NCBI GenBank assembly: GCA_963971305.1
Contig: OZ020309.1
Coordinates: 18,345,001-18,409,000, forward strand
DNA: 64,000 bases
Direction of reading: 5' to 3'
Source: Arcuatula senhousia
Lineage: Eukaryota; Mollusca; Bivalvia; Mytilida; Mytilidae
A model generated the notes under the pieces. That model searched no databases, had not been told where the DNA came from, and worked only from the letters and a program-made list of their open reading frames with translations. The position numbers and the translations under genes are program-made. Below, one piece after another: positions 43,601 to 53,511 of this stretch. Positions within the stretch are counted from its first letter, which is position 1. Every line of letters starts with the position of its first letter.

Positions 43601-45357
43601 GTAAGGACTTGAAGCAGTGTATCTACCAGTTTGATGTGTGTAATGGCAAGGAAAATTGTGATGATGGTTCAGATGAATCCTGGGAAGCATGTCATACAGA
43701 TAAGGTAATGTAGTTTAAATATTATTCGTTGGGTATAAATTTTCGTGGTTTTCGTAGGTGGTCTTGACCCACGAAAAGGAAAATTAACATTGATCGTTAT
43801 GCTGCAGACTTCAGAAACCGCAATTTAAGAATCCACAAACTGATCCTTTTTCATCAAACCACGAAAATTGGTACCCACGAAATAAATGAATCCACAGAAA
43901 TAAACTATGGTAATTTTTATACTATAAAGTAATATATCCTTTTTTGGTGGTTTTGATACATTTTTATTGACTTTTGAGAAAAACTACATTTACTGCTGCA
44001 AGGTCAAATAATGTTTTTATATAAAACATGTAAAACAAGAGGCTCCTTCGAGCCTGAATCGCTCAACTGGTCCTAATTAATGCTATAAGCTAAGAGCCTC
44101 TTCAATGGACTGTTACCATATGGAGACCTTTGTAAAGCTTAATGAGCTGGCGGTTTGAGTAAGCAACACCTTTTCTCAGTCTGCAATAGTTTTTCATTTT
44201 ATAGACAAAAATCATGAAAAGGGTCATAATCAATATACATGTAAATGGTCATCTGATATCTTTGACCAAATGGAAAGCTAAATGAGCTTTTCCTAATAAT
44301 CTGCAATAGTTTTATTGTATCGGAAAAAAACCGCTTTATTTACCTTCAAAGGGCCACGTCATATGATTGCTTACTGTCTGTTCTTCTCCTTAAAGTATTT
44401 TTTCTTAAATAAAGAGATCAGTAAGGATATAAATAAACTATTAACACAGTGATATGTCTCGCCTGTCTCAGCTGGACACTGTGTAAAATCAAGAAGTTAA
44501 AAAATGCACAAATCTTAAGTAACTTCAGTCGTGGCATTTACTCATAGATCTTTACTGATGCAAATGCAACTGTATACCAAATATCATTGTGTACCATTAC
44601 TTGTTCACATAAAAAAGGTAAAGAAAAAAAAAAAAAACATTAACACTTGGCCAAATGAATATTAATTCTAAAAAGTCAGTTTGAAATTTATCTGTACTGA
44701 TACTTATGCAACTGCATACTTAATAAAATGTAGTATGGCCAAATCAGATAAAATCGCAAATTCAATAGACCATGACTGCAGGAGCATACATATAAAATGC
44801 TTTAAAACTGATTTTTTTTTATGCTAGTGTAACTGCATACCAAATATCAATGGAGACCACAACTGCTTCATGTTTTACAGACTTATTGAAAAAGGTTAAT
44901 ATTGGCCAAATCAGTAAAAAATCGCAAAGTCAGTAGATCGTGACTGCAGGAGCATACAAATAAAATGCTTTAAAAACTTATCTTTATTGATTCTAATGCA
45001 ACTGCATACCAAATATCAATGGTATCCACAACTGCTTCATGTTAAACAGACGAAAGTAAAAAATGTTAACATTTAGCTAAATCAGTATAAAATCACAGGA
45101 CCGTGACTGCAGGAGCATACAGCTAAAGCCCTTGTAGTTTATCTGTACTAATTCTTATATAACTGCATACCAAATATTAATTGTGTACCACAACTGTTTC
45201 ATGTTAATCAGACGAAAGAAAAAATGTTAACATTTAAAAAAGATGGCCAGGTAATTATGCAAAACCATTTGTATTTGATACATGTACAACTTGTCAAGTA
45301 CCTTGAAAAGTAAAATACATGTAACTTTCTTTTTTGTAGGTTAAAGAGGATGACTGA
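37672..45357 (+). CDS. Secreted protein with four LDL-receptor class A domains
   Basis: Six exons: 37672-37741, 38537-38662, 40959-41084, 41659-41787, 43571-43704 and 45340-45357; 603 nt, 200 aa. Exon 1 encodes a signal peptide ([20 protein letters not shown]). Each of exons 2-5 encodes one complete LDLa module with six cysteines and the calcium-cage motif: [37 protein letters not shown] (one residue longer) and [12 protein letters not shown]. The junctions around modules 1-3 are all phase 1, the classic shuffling pattern; exon 5 ends in phase 0 and exon 6 adds only VKEDD before the stop. There is no membrane segment or other domain, so it is a soluble, calcium-stabilised binding protein. Ligand unknown. 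All introns are GT-AG and rich in mobile elements. Intron 1 carries three decayed copies of the exon-2 start. Confidence 0.85.
37766..37935 (+). repeat. E1 copy in LDLa intron 1
   Basis: 'agcaaagaagtgccaaatgg', 'ggacattcaaatattggaag', 'gtgttccggaaataataaga'; a diverged copy of E1 that begins right after the exon 1 donor. Confidence 0.6.
38021..38345 (+). repeat. Three decayed copies of the LDLa exon-2 acceptor and 5' end
   Basis: Three segments repeat 'ctgaactactaatatgtaac' + 'ttacagg' followed by 'ggctgcttctggct', with AG at 38065-66, 38145-46 and 38328-29. The functional acceptor at 38535-36 reads ttacag|GGGATGGCTGCTTCTGGCTC. The first two are 80 bp apart. None continues into a full LDLa module. 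An E1 fragment (about 38193-38285) sits between the second and third. They look like remnants of duplicated exon starts. Confidence 0.75.
39481..40155 (+). mobile_element. E4 copy split by another MITE
   Basis: 'gacagatctgaaatagaatt', 'ccttgatgctgtatact' on the left and 'gctgagaaaactgtaacgaa', 'cttccccgc', 'ggattttgtgaaatccagca' on the right together reproduce E4 (compare 5758-5981). The middle is interrupted at 39541-40023. Confidence 0.65.
39541..40023. mobile_element. Mariner-like MITE
   Basis: TA at 39539-39540 and 40024-40025. Long inverted ends: CTCACTCAAAAAAGTAACGC on the left against the right-end complement CTCTCTCAAAAAGTTACGC, continuing through AACAA...AAATTTCC and TAAACCTAC for about 60 bp. 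483 bp, no ORF. TA duplication and terminal style suggest mobilisation by a Tc1/mariner-type transposase. Confidence 0.75.
41222..41378 (+). repeat. Dispersed repeat E5
   Basis: 'gcggatccggaaatttccaa', 'caaagtttcctttcaaatgg', 'gttctaaatccgcctttgga'. It recurs reversed at 46632-46786 and at about 54160-54275. The partial open frames across it are incidental. In LDLa intron 3. Confidence 0.6.
41835..42765. mobile_element. TIR element built of repeated CCCCAATAGTCCGACACC motifs
   Basis: The left end (41835-41905) has several copies of a motif like CCCAATAGTCTGACACC. The right end (42678-42765) has the same motif inverted (gacggactattggggtgtag, cggactattgaggtgtcgga). The arms are multi-copy and imperfect. 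A SINE is embedded at 41951-42290. No coding ORF. It lies in LDLa intron 4. Confidence 0.6.
41951..42290 (+). mobile_element. SINE copy with an inverted tRNA head
   Basis: The body (aaaatttgatgaaccaattt, ccgattctctcttgacaata, cagcctgacccgatatcaag) and B-box side (ggttcgatcctcg) are in plus orientation. However, 41951-41985 is the reverse complement of the usual head: its complement reads GCCGATGGTGTAGTGGCTGA followed by CGCGTGTGGCTACGG, matching the intact SINE head at 12340-12375. The 5' part was therefore inverted relative to the rest. Confidence 0.7.
43728..43912. mobile_element. MITE-like repeat E6, copy 2
   Basis: 'aaattttcgtggttttcgta' opposed by 'aaaccacgaaaattggtacc' and 'cacgaaataaatgaatccac'. 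Same inverted layout as 16605-16800. In LDLa intron 5. Confidence 0.55.
44036..45235 (-). repeat. E3 copy with internal tandem units of about 165 bp
   Basis: Starts 'acaagaggctccttcgagcc' followed by 'tgaatcgctcaactggtc', the E3 end. From about 44540 on, a block containing 'gtgactgcaggagcatac', 'aactgcataccaaatatcaa' and 'aactgcttcatgtt' recurs every 160-170 bp (anchors near 44774, 44942 and 45103), about four copies. No ORF. Within LDLa intron 5. Confidence 0.65.
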
Positions 45358-45422
45358 TGAGACTTTTGGCATTTGGAGGATACTGTGTATTTCAATAACT
45401 ACAGTGTAAAAATTATGTAAAT

Positions 45423-45428
45423 AATAAA
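45423..45428 (+). promoter_or_regulatory. Candidate poly(A) signal for the LDLa gene
   Basis: AATAAA 65 nt after the TGA stop of the last LDLa exon; suitable position for a short 3' UTR. Confidence 0.5.
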
Positions 45429-45489
45429 TGAAATGCATGTCAATATTATTTATTTGTGCTTTGTACAAGTTGTACAAGATTATCAATAG

Positions 45490-46400
45490 GTAAAGGTAGG
45501 TTGGGTCCAAAAACTAGTTTAACCCTGCCACATTTTATATGTGCCTGTCCTAAGCAAAGCTTTTGTTTGTCCCTGTCATCTTTTTGTTTATTGCTCTATG
45601 TCCAGAAATGGGTCTTTCTTTCATAATTTGGGTTTGGTTTTGAATTTTGAGTATTGTATTGTTTTAGTCTTGGGACGATACAAGATATAAGCCAGCAGCG
45701 ACCTCTGGTCATGATGGAGACTGTTGGCTGTTTTCCATTGTGATTTTTGTCCCCCGCCGCAACGCGTCGGAGGGACTTAGTAATGGTCTCCGTCCGTCAC
45801 GTTTTTTGTGGGTGCAACTCCTCGGACACTACTGAACCGATGTTGCTGAAACTTTACACAGTGATAGGGTACAATTAGTAGATGATCATCCCATATTTGA
45901 AATTTTCAAAATGGCCACCGTTTCCATGGAAACAGGGAAAAGGTCAAAATATAGAACATCCAATATCTCGGTTACCTAGGTGCACAGGGTTCTGAAATTT
46001 TGTAGGCTGATAGAACAAAAGGTACTCTATAATAATACGAAAAAAATTTGAAACAATATTTACAGTTTTTGAGTTATTTACGAATTTGTGATTTTCAGGT
46101 CCGAAAAATGGGACTTTGTCATATCAAACATTTTTGTGGGTGCAACTCCTCGGATACTACTGAACGGATGTTGCTGAAATTTTACACACTGATAGCGTAC
46201 TGTTAACAGGTGATCATCCCATATTTTGACAACCTTTTTCTATCGTTTCTCAGAGAATATATTGCTTGAATGACATACCACACAACTTTTATTCGGCGGC
46301 GGGGGACACATGGCTACGCGTAGCAATCTTGTTTAAATTGCCATTTCTTTATATTGGTTGTGTCAGGAACACTTATTCCACATCGATTTATTGTCTATTA
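45490..46400 (+). repeat. E2 copy, interrupted
   Basis: 'aaaactagtttaaccctgcc', 'acattttatatgtgcctgtc', 'ggctgttttccattgtgatt', then after an insertion 'tttaaattgccatttcttta', 'attggttgtgtcaggaacac', 'ttattccaca'. It is the longest E2 copy in the window once the insertion at 45749-46331 is removed. Confidence 0.7.
45749..46331. mobile_element. GC-ended insertion within E2
   Basis: Interrupts E2 exactly between 'cattgtgattttt' and 'tttaaattgcc'. It starts GTCCCCCGCCGCAACGCG and near its right side has the inverted counterpart GGCGGCGGGGGACA (46296-46308) followed by about 20 bp ending CAATCTTG. A segment of about 95 bp (gtgggtgcaactcctcggac, gatgttgctgaaactttaca, gatgatcatcccatatt) is present twice, at about 45810 and 46131. 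583 bp, no ORF. Confidence 0.7.
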
Positions 46401-46631
46401 TCTCTTGTCTATAAAAGATAAATGTGCTAAAATACGTTTTTCAGCGAGCATCAAAAATAATAATATTTTTTGCAAAAAGCAAAAGCAATTATCAACCTTT
46501 TTTCCATTGCTTTATAGTATCAGTGCAGTTTTACTACAACCTCTACAATTATGCATGAAAAGACATGTACAGGATATCCCACATTAGCAACATGATCTAT
46601 TTTCAGCAAACAAAAAACCATGAAGTTGATC

Positions 46632-46786
46632 CCCAAAGGCGGATTCAAAATAGGCTTGCCGGGCACAATCCCTCCTGTTTGACAAATTAATTTGGTGAGG
46701 AACTGTTTGAAACAAAAAGGTTCCAGAGGATTCTTATTAATTGCACGCCCTCCTGTTTGAAAATTTCTGGTTCCACCACAGATGCC
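46632..46786 (-). repeat. E5 copy
   Basis: 'ccccaaaggcggattcaaaa', 'tccctcctgtttgacaaatt', 'tcctgtttgaaaatttctgg'; the reverse complement of 41222-41378. Confidence 0.6.
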
Positions 46787-47204
46787 ATGAGTATGATATT
46801 TACAGCAACTAAGTTTGTTCATATCCTAATGAAAAACATGTATATTAAAATGCATGTATAAAGTTTCACAACAATAGCTCTTGTCCTTCATGGAAAAGTA
46901 ACTATAGCCTGTCAAAAGGTAAATATGATTTTAGGAAAATGGATAAAAAATCCCAAGCACTATATGTCACTGACTTCTTAAAGTTGGAGAATAAAACTGT
47001 ATGTCATCTGATAAAAAAACATTTTATTTATCTATAAAACTCTTTAGTAATCAACAAATAATTAAAATGGAATGCTATATTGTTAATAAAACTATTTAAC
47101 AAAAATTTAAAAATCAACAGATAACATAACATTGCACAACACATTTCAGCGGAAGGAAACCGCTACATTTCTTCATTATCATGATTTTGTACATCATTGT
47201 TTCA

Positions 47205-47210
47205 TTTATT
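47205..47210 (-). promoter_or_regulatory. Candidate poly(A) signal for BLOC1S3
   Basis: TTTATT on the plus strand is AATAAA on the coding strand, about 125 nt past the stop codon. Confidence 0.4.
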
Positions 47211-47333
47211 CCTTTTCATATTTTGAAATCATCTTAATCAAATAATCTTGATAAAATTAATCCAAAATTTAACATTGCACAGCACCGTTAAGCCTCAGAA
47301 ATCAGCAATATTTGTACATCTACTGTTTCCTTT

Positions 47334-50300
47334 TTATATTTTGATGTCTGGTAGAATGGTACATGTAGATACTGTGTCTAGTTTGGCATCTAGTTTGAAT
47401 AAATCATTTGACAGCGTTGACATTGTGTTTGACAAATCCTGAAAAATAAATAAAATACAATGAATTTGAAGATATTTCAGGGACTTACTCCTCTCTATCA
47501 ATATTTTGTTGAGAGTCAATGTGCCATATTTTGTAAGACACATTGACTGTAACAAAATATTGATTAAAGGGAGCTAGTCCATGTGTTTCATGCAGATCAG
47601 ATTTTTAAAAGTCCATTGAAATTAATAAGTTAAAGGTACATGTATAAAAAACACAGAAGCACTGACTGGGATGACTGTAAAAGCATTAATCTCTTAGTAT
47701 GTAAATCACTTTAAGTTTTGCATACACTGTTTGTTAATTGAACTTGTCACATGTGAAGTATCCTTATGGAGGTGCTTTTATTTTCTAAAATACATGAATC
47801 TGCTTAAAACTCAGGAAACAGTTAATTGACTTACTTTGAAAAAAAACAGTTCAATTTAACTTGGTTTAAAAGCAAATCAAAAGTGTCACAAACAGTCAAA
47901 GTAATTGTGATTCAAAACACCTACTCTTTAATATTGGTGGGGAATTGGAGCTAAATTTCACAGATTTCTTAAAAAATGAAAGATCTTCTTTTTCGTGGAA
48001 TTAGATTTTAGTGATTACTTATGTGGGAGAAAATACTTTACATCCACCTTTTACCAGATTTAATTTTCGAAGGTTTATATTTAAGGGCTATTCCAGAATT
48101 AATTGTATGGGGAGTCGGAAGGCACTTCAATTAAAATTGTATGGGTGGTGGTATTTTTAGATATTTCTTAAATGCAACAAAAAGGGGGGAAAATTAAAAT
48201 TTTATGCATGGTGGGTATACAAAAAAGTGCCTTCCGACCCCCCCTATACATTTATTTCTGGAATAGCCCTTAGCAAGTTGCCAAGTACCGCGAAAGGTGA
48301 AAACTAGGTACCACATGAAAAATAATTTATACAGTATTATAATTTATTTTACCTGGAGACAACCTTGTGTTTTATGGAGTTGTAATCTAATGTTGTGTAA
48401 GTCTTTGGCTGAAGATAAATACATCTGTTGTGTGGAGTCTACAAGATGTCGTCTTAAGGCAATGTTTCTTTCCCCTAAAAGCAAAATGTACAAAATCAAA
48501 AATGTTCTCAAAGAAAAGGTTAAACCAAAATTGCTGTCAGATAAAGCCAGTAACCATGGACCCCTCTTATTCCAGGTTTGCAAGCATGTGATTCTAAATT
48601 TTGTACTTTCAAAGTAAATTCTTGTTTGGAAAAGGGTAGTGAAAATGACAATTTTTATCAAACTTATGGTAAAACATTCAAAATTTACAAGTATAATATT
48701 CTTGTACATGCATGACATGTAAATTAATTACCTTTTTGATATTTCTATTTGACATGATTTAATATTTTAAGCTTTAATACTAATTTCCTTAACCTTGCAA
48801 GGACATGAACTTTCTGTTACATTTAAATCCTTTGACCATGTTATCATGAGATAGAATAATAGTTAAACATGTAAGTTTCACACTTAATCACTAAATATAA
48901 GAAGAGCACAATGTGACATGAAGTTTGGACAGATATTTTTTTTGCTATGCAACAGAAGTCACCCAAAGACAAAAGACACCTAATCAAGTGCCCATGTGGC
49001 ATTTATATTTTGCTTTGGAACATGGTTCAGCCATTGTCAGGGGTGGATCCAAGATTTTAGATTAGGGGGGTGCTAATTTTTTTTCCATCTTTTCACATTT
49101 ATTTTATGCAAAAAAAACCCATATTTTTTGCCAGTTTTAGGGGGACACAAGTCCTCTATGTTCCCCGACCCCTTCTCTTAATCTGTGCCTGAGTGTCAAA
49201 ACATTTAAGCAATATTATTAACTTACTAAGTTTCCTATGCAGTAAACTGAAAAAGAAATTGATATATTTTATATGCAAATCTATCATATCACGGTAAATT
49301 CACCTTGTTATGAGTTTATATTTTTATATACAACAAGTGCATAAAAAGAAAATAATATTCATAACACATATACTTTTATTAAAGCTTTTTTTGATCATAT
49401 CTTAATCAACATTATGTGTGCATGTATAAAGTTTCATGATGATATCAAACTTAATTTTTTTTAAATTAACTTTTACCTGTCAGATCTGAGACATTTGGAC
49501 AGATGGACAAACAGGCAGATGCTAGTATTGACAGACAAAACCAAAACATAGTGTGCCCCTTTATATGTACTTTTTTACGTGTGGCTTGCCAATTAAAGTT
49601 TAAATTTAAAAGTTAGGTATAATATGAAGATACATGTTGGTAGATAAACCATTTCACTAGCCCAAAAATTCAACTAAAAAAAAGGTTTCTAACACTAGGA
49701 TATAATTTCTATATTTGCAAATAAAAAAGATAGGGGTATAAGAAAATAATACTTCTTCACAAATGGCTTAGAAGAAGCAGATTTCCCAAATGTTTACCTG
49801 TCGTACTGTGACATGCCATGACCAATCAGATTAGCCCTCTCCATCCCTGGTACAGAAGATGTATCTACGATGATTAAATCTTCATCTCCTCGACTGTCCT
49901 TATCAACTGTAAAAAACATACATTGTTCATTAAATCAATAAAACAAAATATTCTTGTAAAAGGTTTTGCAAATCTGATTGAAAGTACAGGCAGGGATTTT
50001 CACAAGGAATTCAATGCAAAAAGTCTGAAAATTAAAGCAACAATTGACCAGATTTTCCTAAACAGTAAGTAGACTAGGCCTGAAGTCATATTCAATAGTT
50101 GAGGACTCCAAGGGATATTGCATACAATATATCAAGTAGTTGCAGAGTAAAATGTAAGAAAATTATTTCCCCGCCTGCCATTTGACAATCACCATTTTAT
50201 ATGTACAGTTAGCTCAACGCAAATTAGTTCTCTATCGTTATTTTCTGTGAAATTTCACTGTGAATTTCTGTGAAACGGCATGATTTACGACAATCGATGC

Positions 50301-52056
50301 AGTGTAGCTTTGGTGTAACACCACAAAAAAACTCTAGCGAATCTACTGGATTTTTCACACCTACATGTATAATTGAAAAGTCAAAAACCTTTGTACATTA
50401 CTAATGATGCAATTGTTATTTGGTCGCTTACCATTTAAAGGAGGTAAGTAAGTTTCTGTGGTATCTAATTCTTCTTCTGATTCTGAAGCCTCTCCTGAAA
50501 CAACCACAGCCTGGGCAGGGGCAGACAACTGGGGCTTTCCATCATTTTTCATATTTTCACTCTGAAATTTCAATTAAAGTTTATTCAATTTTAAAATGCA
50601 ACTTGGTAAAACCCTTTTTTATTTCATAGAAACATAGTACATATGTATATGTACTTAATAAATTTGCATGGACTACCCTGTCAACTAAAATCTAAACTTT
50701 GCTCTACTTTTGACATACTTTTTTGGCAAATACATGTAAAACCTCCCATGTCTTGTTTATATTGTATCTCATTTTTCATCTGATATTGATATTTTGGGAA
50801 ATTTAAATCCTCATTTGGGAAAAGTTGAAGCCATTTTTTAAAGTCATTTTGGGAAGCTTTCTCTAGGGGAAAAAGCCTTATTTCTAAGTTGATTATAGGC
50901 AAACAAAATCACTGTCACATGACTCAAAATACTGCAAATTCAGATTTCGGAAGTTTAGAAAAATCTGAAAATGCCCAGAAAAATGCACTTTGTCTTTATC
51001 TCTAAATTCTTGTCCTATACATCATGTACATGTACATGCTAAATGTATACGTATTTGATACAGTTCTTGGATTTCATCTACGTGAGCATTTAAGGTTGCC
51101 CTTTTTCATATTTATCTGTTTTTATACATGATATAGTGAAAACATAAAATATCAATGTCATGAAACTTACTCAGTCTGTGTTCAACTACAGGTACTTTTG
51201 GACAGGACCCCTATTTGAGCCCCATTAATGACCACACCCCACCACCCCTGTTTTTCTTGACTAATATATTTTTCATACATGTGACGGATCTGTGATGACA
51301 AAGCTTGAGATTTAGATTTTTTGGGCTGGAGATAGGACAAAAAAGCGGGAGATTTTCAAGGCTAATTAAAATTGCATTTCAATGCCAATTAAGGACACTA
51401 GCATTTGCCAAATATACCTAGCTTCACTGAATACATTTTTGTGTAACTTCAACTGTTTATACAATTATCAGGTCAATTATGGAAATAAACCTTCAATTAA
51501 CACCTTTACCTGTTAAATTAACGTCTGCTTAATTGACAAACCCATTAAACAACAGAAATGTTTTATGACTGAACAACTAGAATGTCTACAAAACAAAAAT
51601 TTGTCATAAGCAGGAGATTACACAAAAAGTCTGGAGAACGGGAGAATGGTAAAAAAGTCGGGAGATTTTGTCTACCGGTGGGAGAATCACATGTATGATT
51701 TTTTGTCTCTCTATCTTTACACTATATCAGACATAACATTATTTCGCTTCCCTTTGGGAATCTCGCTTTTTGTTAGTAACCCATATATTCCTTAATATAA
51801 TGTTATGTCTGATATAGTGTAAAGATAGAAAGACAAAAAATATATAAGTCAAGAAAAAAGGGGGTGGTCATTAATGGGGCTCCAAATGGGGTCCTGTCCA
51901 CAAGTACCTGTGTGTTCAACACATGAACAGGAATCATTAAAAATTCTTTATATTTATCATAAAGTCAATTTCAACCTTCTGTGGTTCTGGACTTGAATCA
52001 TCATCGTCTGATTCTGGTGCCTCTCCCGGAACAACTGTTTGCGGTTTATTCTCCAT
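47334..52056 (-). CDS. BLOC1S3: BLOC-1 complex subunit 3 ortholog
   Basis: Six exons on the minus strand: 52056-51976, 50561-50432, 49906-49798, 49246-49227 (20 nt), 48474-48353 and 47438-47334; 567 nt, 188 aa, close to the roughly 200 aa of the vertebrate protein. The ATG at 52056 has a strong context (aagATGG). The N-terminus is acidic, with TVVPGEAPESDDDDSS and then VVVSGEASESEEELD, as in the repeated GEAxE(S/T)D-type motifs I recall in mammalian BLOC1S3. The C-terminal half is helical, with SLLHRKLRERNIALRRHLVD and KLDTVSTCTILPDI matching the family's coiled coil and end (mammalian: SLLQLRLAE and LDIVASCRLLPDI). Role: subunit of the cytosolic BLOC-1 complex that sorts cargo from endosomes to lysosome-related organelles. 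Phases 0,1,2,1,0 join without a break only when the microexon is used. The exon 1 donor (gttgaa) is weak. Confidence 0.85.
47479..47582. mobile_element. Short hairpin repeat in BLOC1S3 intron 5
   Basis: The arm 'tctatcaatattttgttgag' + 'agtcaatgtg' is answered by 'cacattgactgtaacaaaat' + 'attgatta', about 45 bp each side of a small loop. The left arm begins at the very end of intron 5, about 40 bp upstream of the exon 6 acceptor. A related arm occurs near 18835-18870. Confidence 0.6.
48084..48270. mobile_element. TA-flanked MITE in BLOC1S3 intron 5
   Basis: TA at 48082-48083 and 48271-48272. Inverted ends of about 45 bp: AGGGCTATTCCAGAA...GTCGGAAGGCACT against AGTGCCTTCCGAC...CTGGAATAGCCCT. 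187 bp. Confidence 0.8.
50050..50200 (+). repeat. E4 partial copy
   Basis: 'agtaagtagactaggcctga', 'atatatcaagtagttgcaga', 'ttccccgcctgccatttgac', 'aatcaccattttatat' follow the E4 interior. In BLOC1S3 intron 2. Confidence 0.5.
51187..51910. mobile_element. Long-TIR element with 10-bp target duplication
   Basis: TGTGTTCAAC flanks both sides (51177-51186 and 51911-51920). TIRs of about 70 bp: CAGGTACTTTTGGACAGGAC, CCCATTAATGACCAC and TTTTTCTTGACT on the left, with the right side their complement. 724 bp, no ORF. The 10-bp duplication with long TIRs suggests a Mutator-like family. It lies in BLOC1S3 intron 1, and a second hairpin is nested inside. Confidence 0.8.
51699..51841. mobile_element. 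Nested near-perfect hairpin
   Basis: The arms 'gtctctctatctttacacta' + 'tatcagacataacatta' and 'taatgttatgtctgatatag' + 'tgtaaagatagaaagac' are about 43 bp each, around a spacer of about 55 bp. It sits close to the right arm of the 51187-51910 element. Confidence 0.8.
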
Positions 52057-52537
52057 CTTTAGTATAAATTTTGTGTAAAAATCAAACAAATAAGACGAAA
52101 TAAAAAAACAAACAAACAAACAAGTTATCTGCCCTTGGAGTCTAAATCTTATACATGTCGGCAACGGAAATAAACCATTTTCCGGAAAGTAATGGTATGT
52201 TAAGTTGAAAATTATTTGATATTTCACAATTGATCAATGACTTAATTATTTTTTTTGTAACTTATACTTGTATAAACTGTTTGTACCAGGGAATACTGTT
52301 ACATATAAAAAGTAGCCCCCGAACTAAAACGGCATACATGTACCACTATTAAAGTCCTAAAAAACTGAATTAATTAAGCGAACAGTAATTCAGATATTAG
52401 AATTTAGTATATTTTATATACAGGTCTATGTTCAGATATATGATCATCATAGTTAGTTCCGTGTCTTTCCGTCCATTCATTCCTCAAGTTTGTAAATGTA
52501 TAAAATGCTTTTGAAAAAAAATCCAACAGGATTTGAG

Positions 52538-52705
52538 CACAGGCGTTTGGGTCCAGGCTTATATTGTTTTCTAAATAACGTGTATATAAAAATTTTCATC
52601 TCGTCTATATACTATTTCCACGTTGAAATAGTATATAGACGAGATGAAAAATCTAATATACACGTTATTTATAATAAATTAAAATCCTGAACCCAAACGC
52701 CTGTG
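52538..52705. mobile_element. hAT-like MITE upstream of BLOC1S3
   Basis: 8-bp duplication GATTTGAG (52530-52537 and 52706-52713). The ends are CACAGGCGTTTGGGT and its complement. The centre is a long hairpin, 'aaataacgtgtatat' and 'catctcgtctatatactatt' against their complements, so nearly the whole 168 bp can fold. 8-bp duplication and CA...TG ends fit hAT. About 480 bp upstream of the BLOC1S3 ATG. Confidence 0.85.
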
Positions 52706-52799
52706 GATTTGAGTTAAATTTTGCACAGGTTGTAAATGTTCGAAATTCGAGCTCAACTTCCAGCAAAAAGATTAAAAATGATTACATGTATGAAATGTA

Positions 52800-52925
52800 T
52801 AGAAGATAATGGGATGTGGAATAAGTGTACAATAAAAACGACGATTAAAAAATCCACAATGGAAAACAGCCAGCAGCCTTCAATGCAACCATGCATGCAG
52901 CGGTCGCTGCTCGCTGATTTGCAAT
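52800..52925 (-). repeat. E2 fragment
   Basis: 'gggatgtggaataagtgtac', 'aatccacaatggaaaacagc', 'cagcggtcgctgctcgctga'; right end of E2 in reverse. Confidence 0.65.
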
Positions 52926-53511
52926 ATGTTGTGATCATGCCGTACTTTTATCATGAAAAACATGTACAACATCGGGGTCAAAGTCTTACGGATTACCCAA
53001 AAAAACATCCTTGTTACACTTAAGACGGATAATCATGTTAACATGTGTGATAATATTTATGATAAATAAAATATATTACACGTCACGTTCTTGTGCTTAA
53101 TTAATCCAAATAAAAGTTATCCTTGTGCGAATGCATCATCAGATTAATGGTTTCGGGTCTAGCCTTTTTCGCATCCGTGATTTTTTTAAATCACGTAATA
53201 ATTTCCATATTAATTAATTTAAATAATACATAAATTAAAGATGAATGCTTTATAGATTAATATATTTAAGAAGGTTAAAATTGATGCCTAACAAGAAGTC
53301 GACCCAAACGAGCACGGTCTTAATGTTGAAAAAAAAAACAACGTTGCTTACCGGTATTTCTTTGAATGATTGTGATAAGTGCAACTCTTTCGATTTTGTC
53401 AACAACAACAACAAAATAAAAATAAAAAAAAAATAAATAAATAAACAAAACCAAAAACACCCCCCAAAAATAACACATACTATATATTCTTATAAATAAT
53501 CTTGACGAGAC

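Noticed and set aside
49798..49906. Direct join of BLOC1S3 exon 3 to exon 5
   Set aside because: Phases 2 and 1 are incompatible and would create a stop soon after the junction; the 20-nt microexon at 49227-49246 resolves it.
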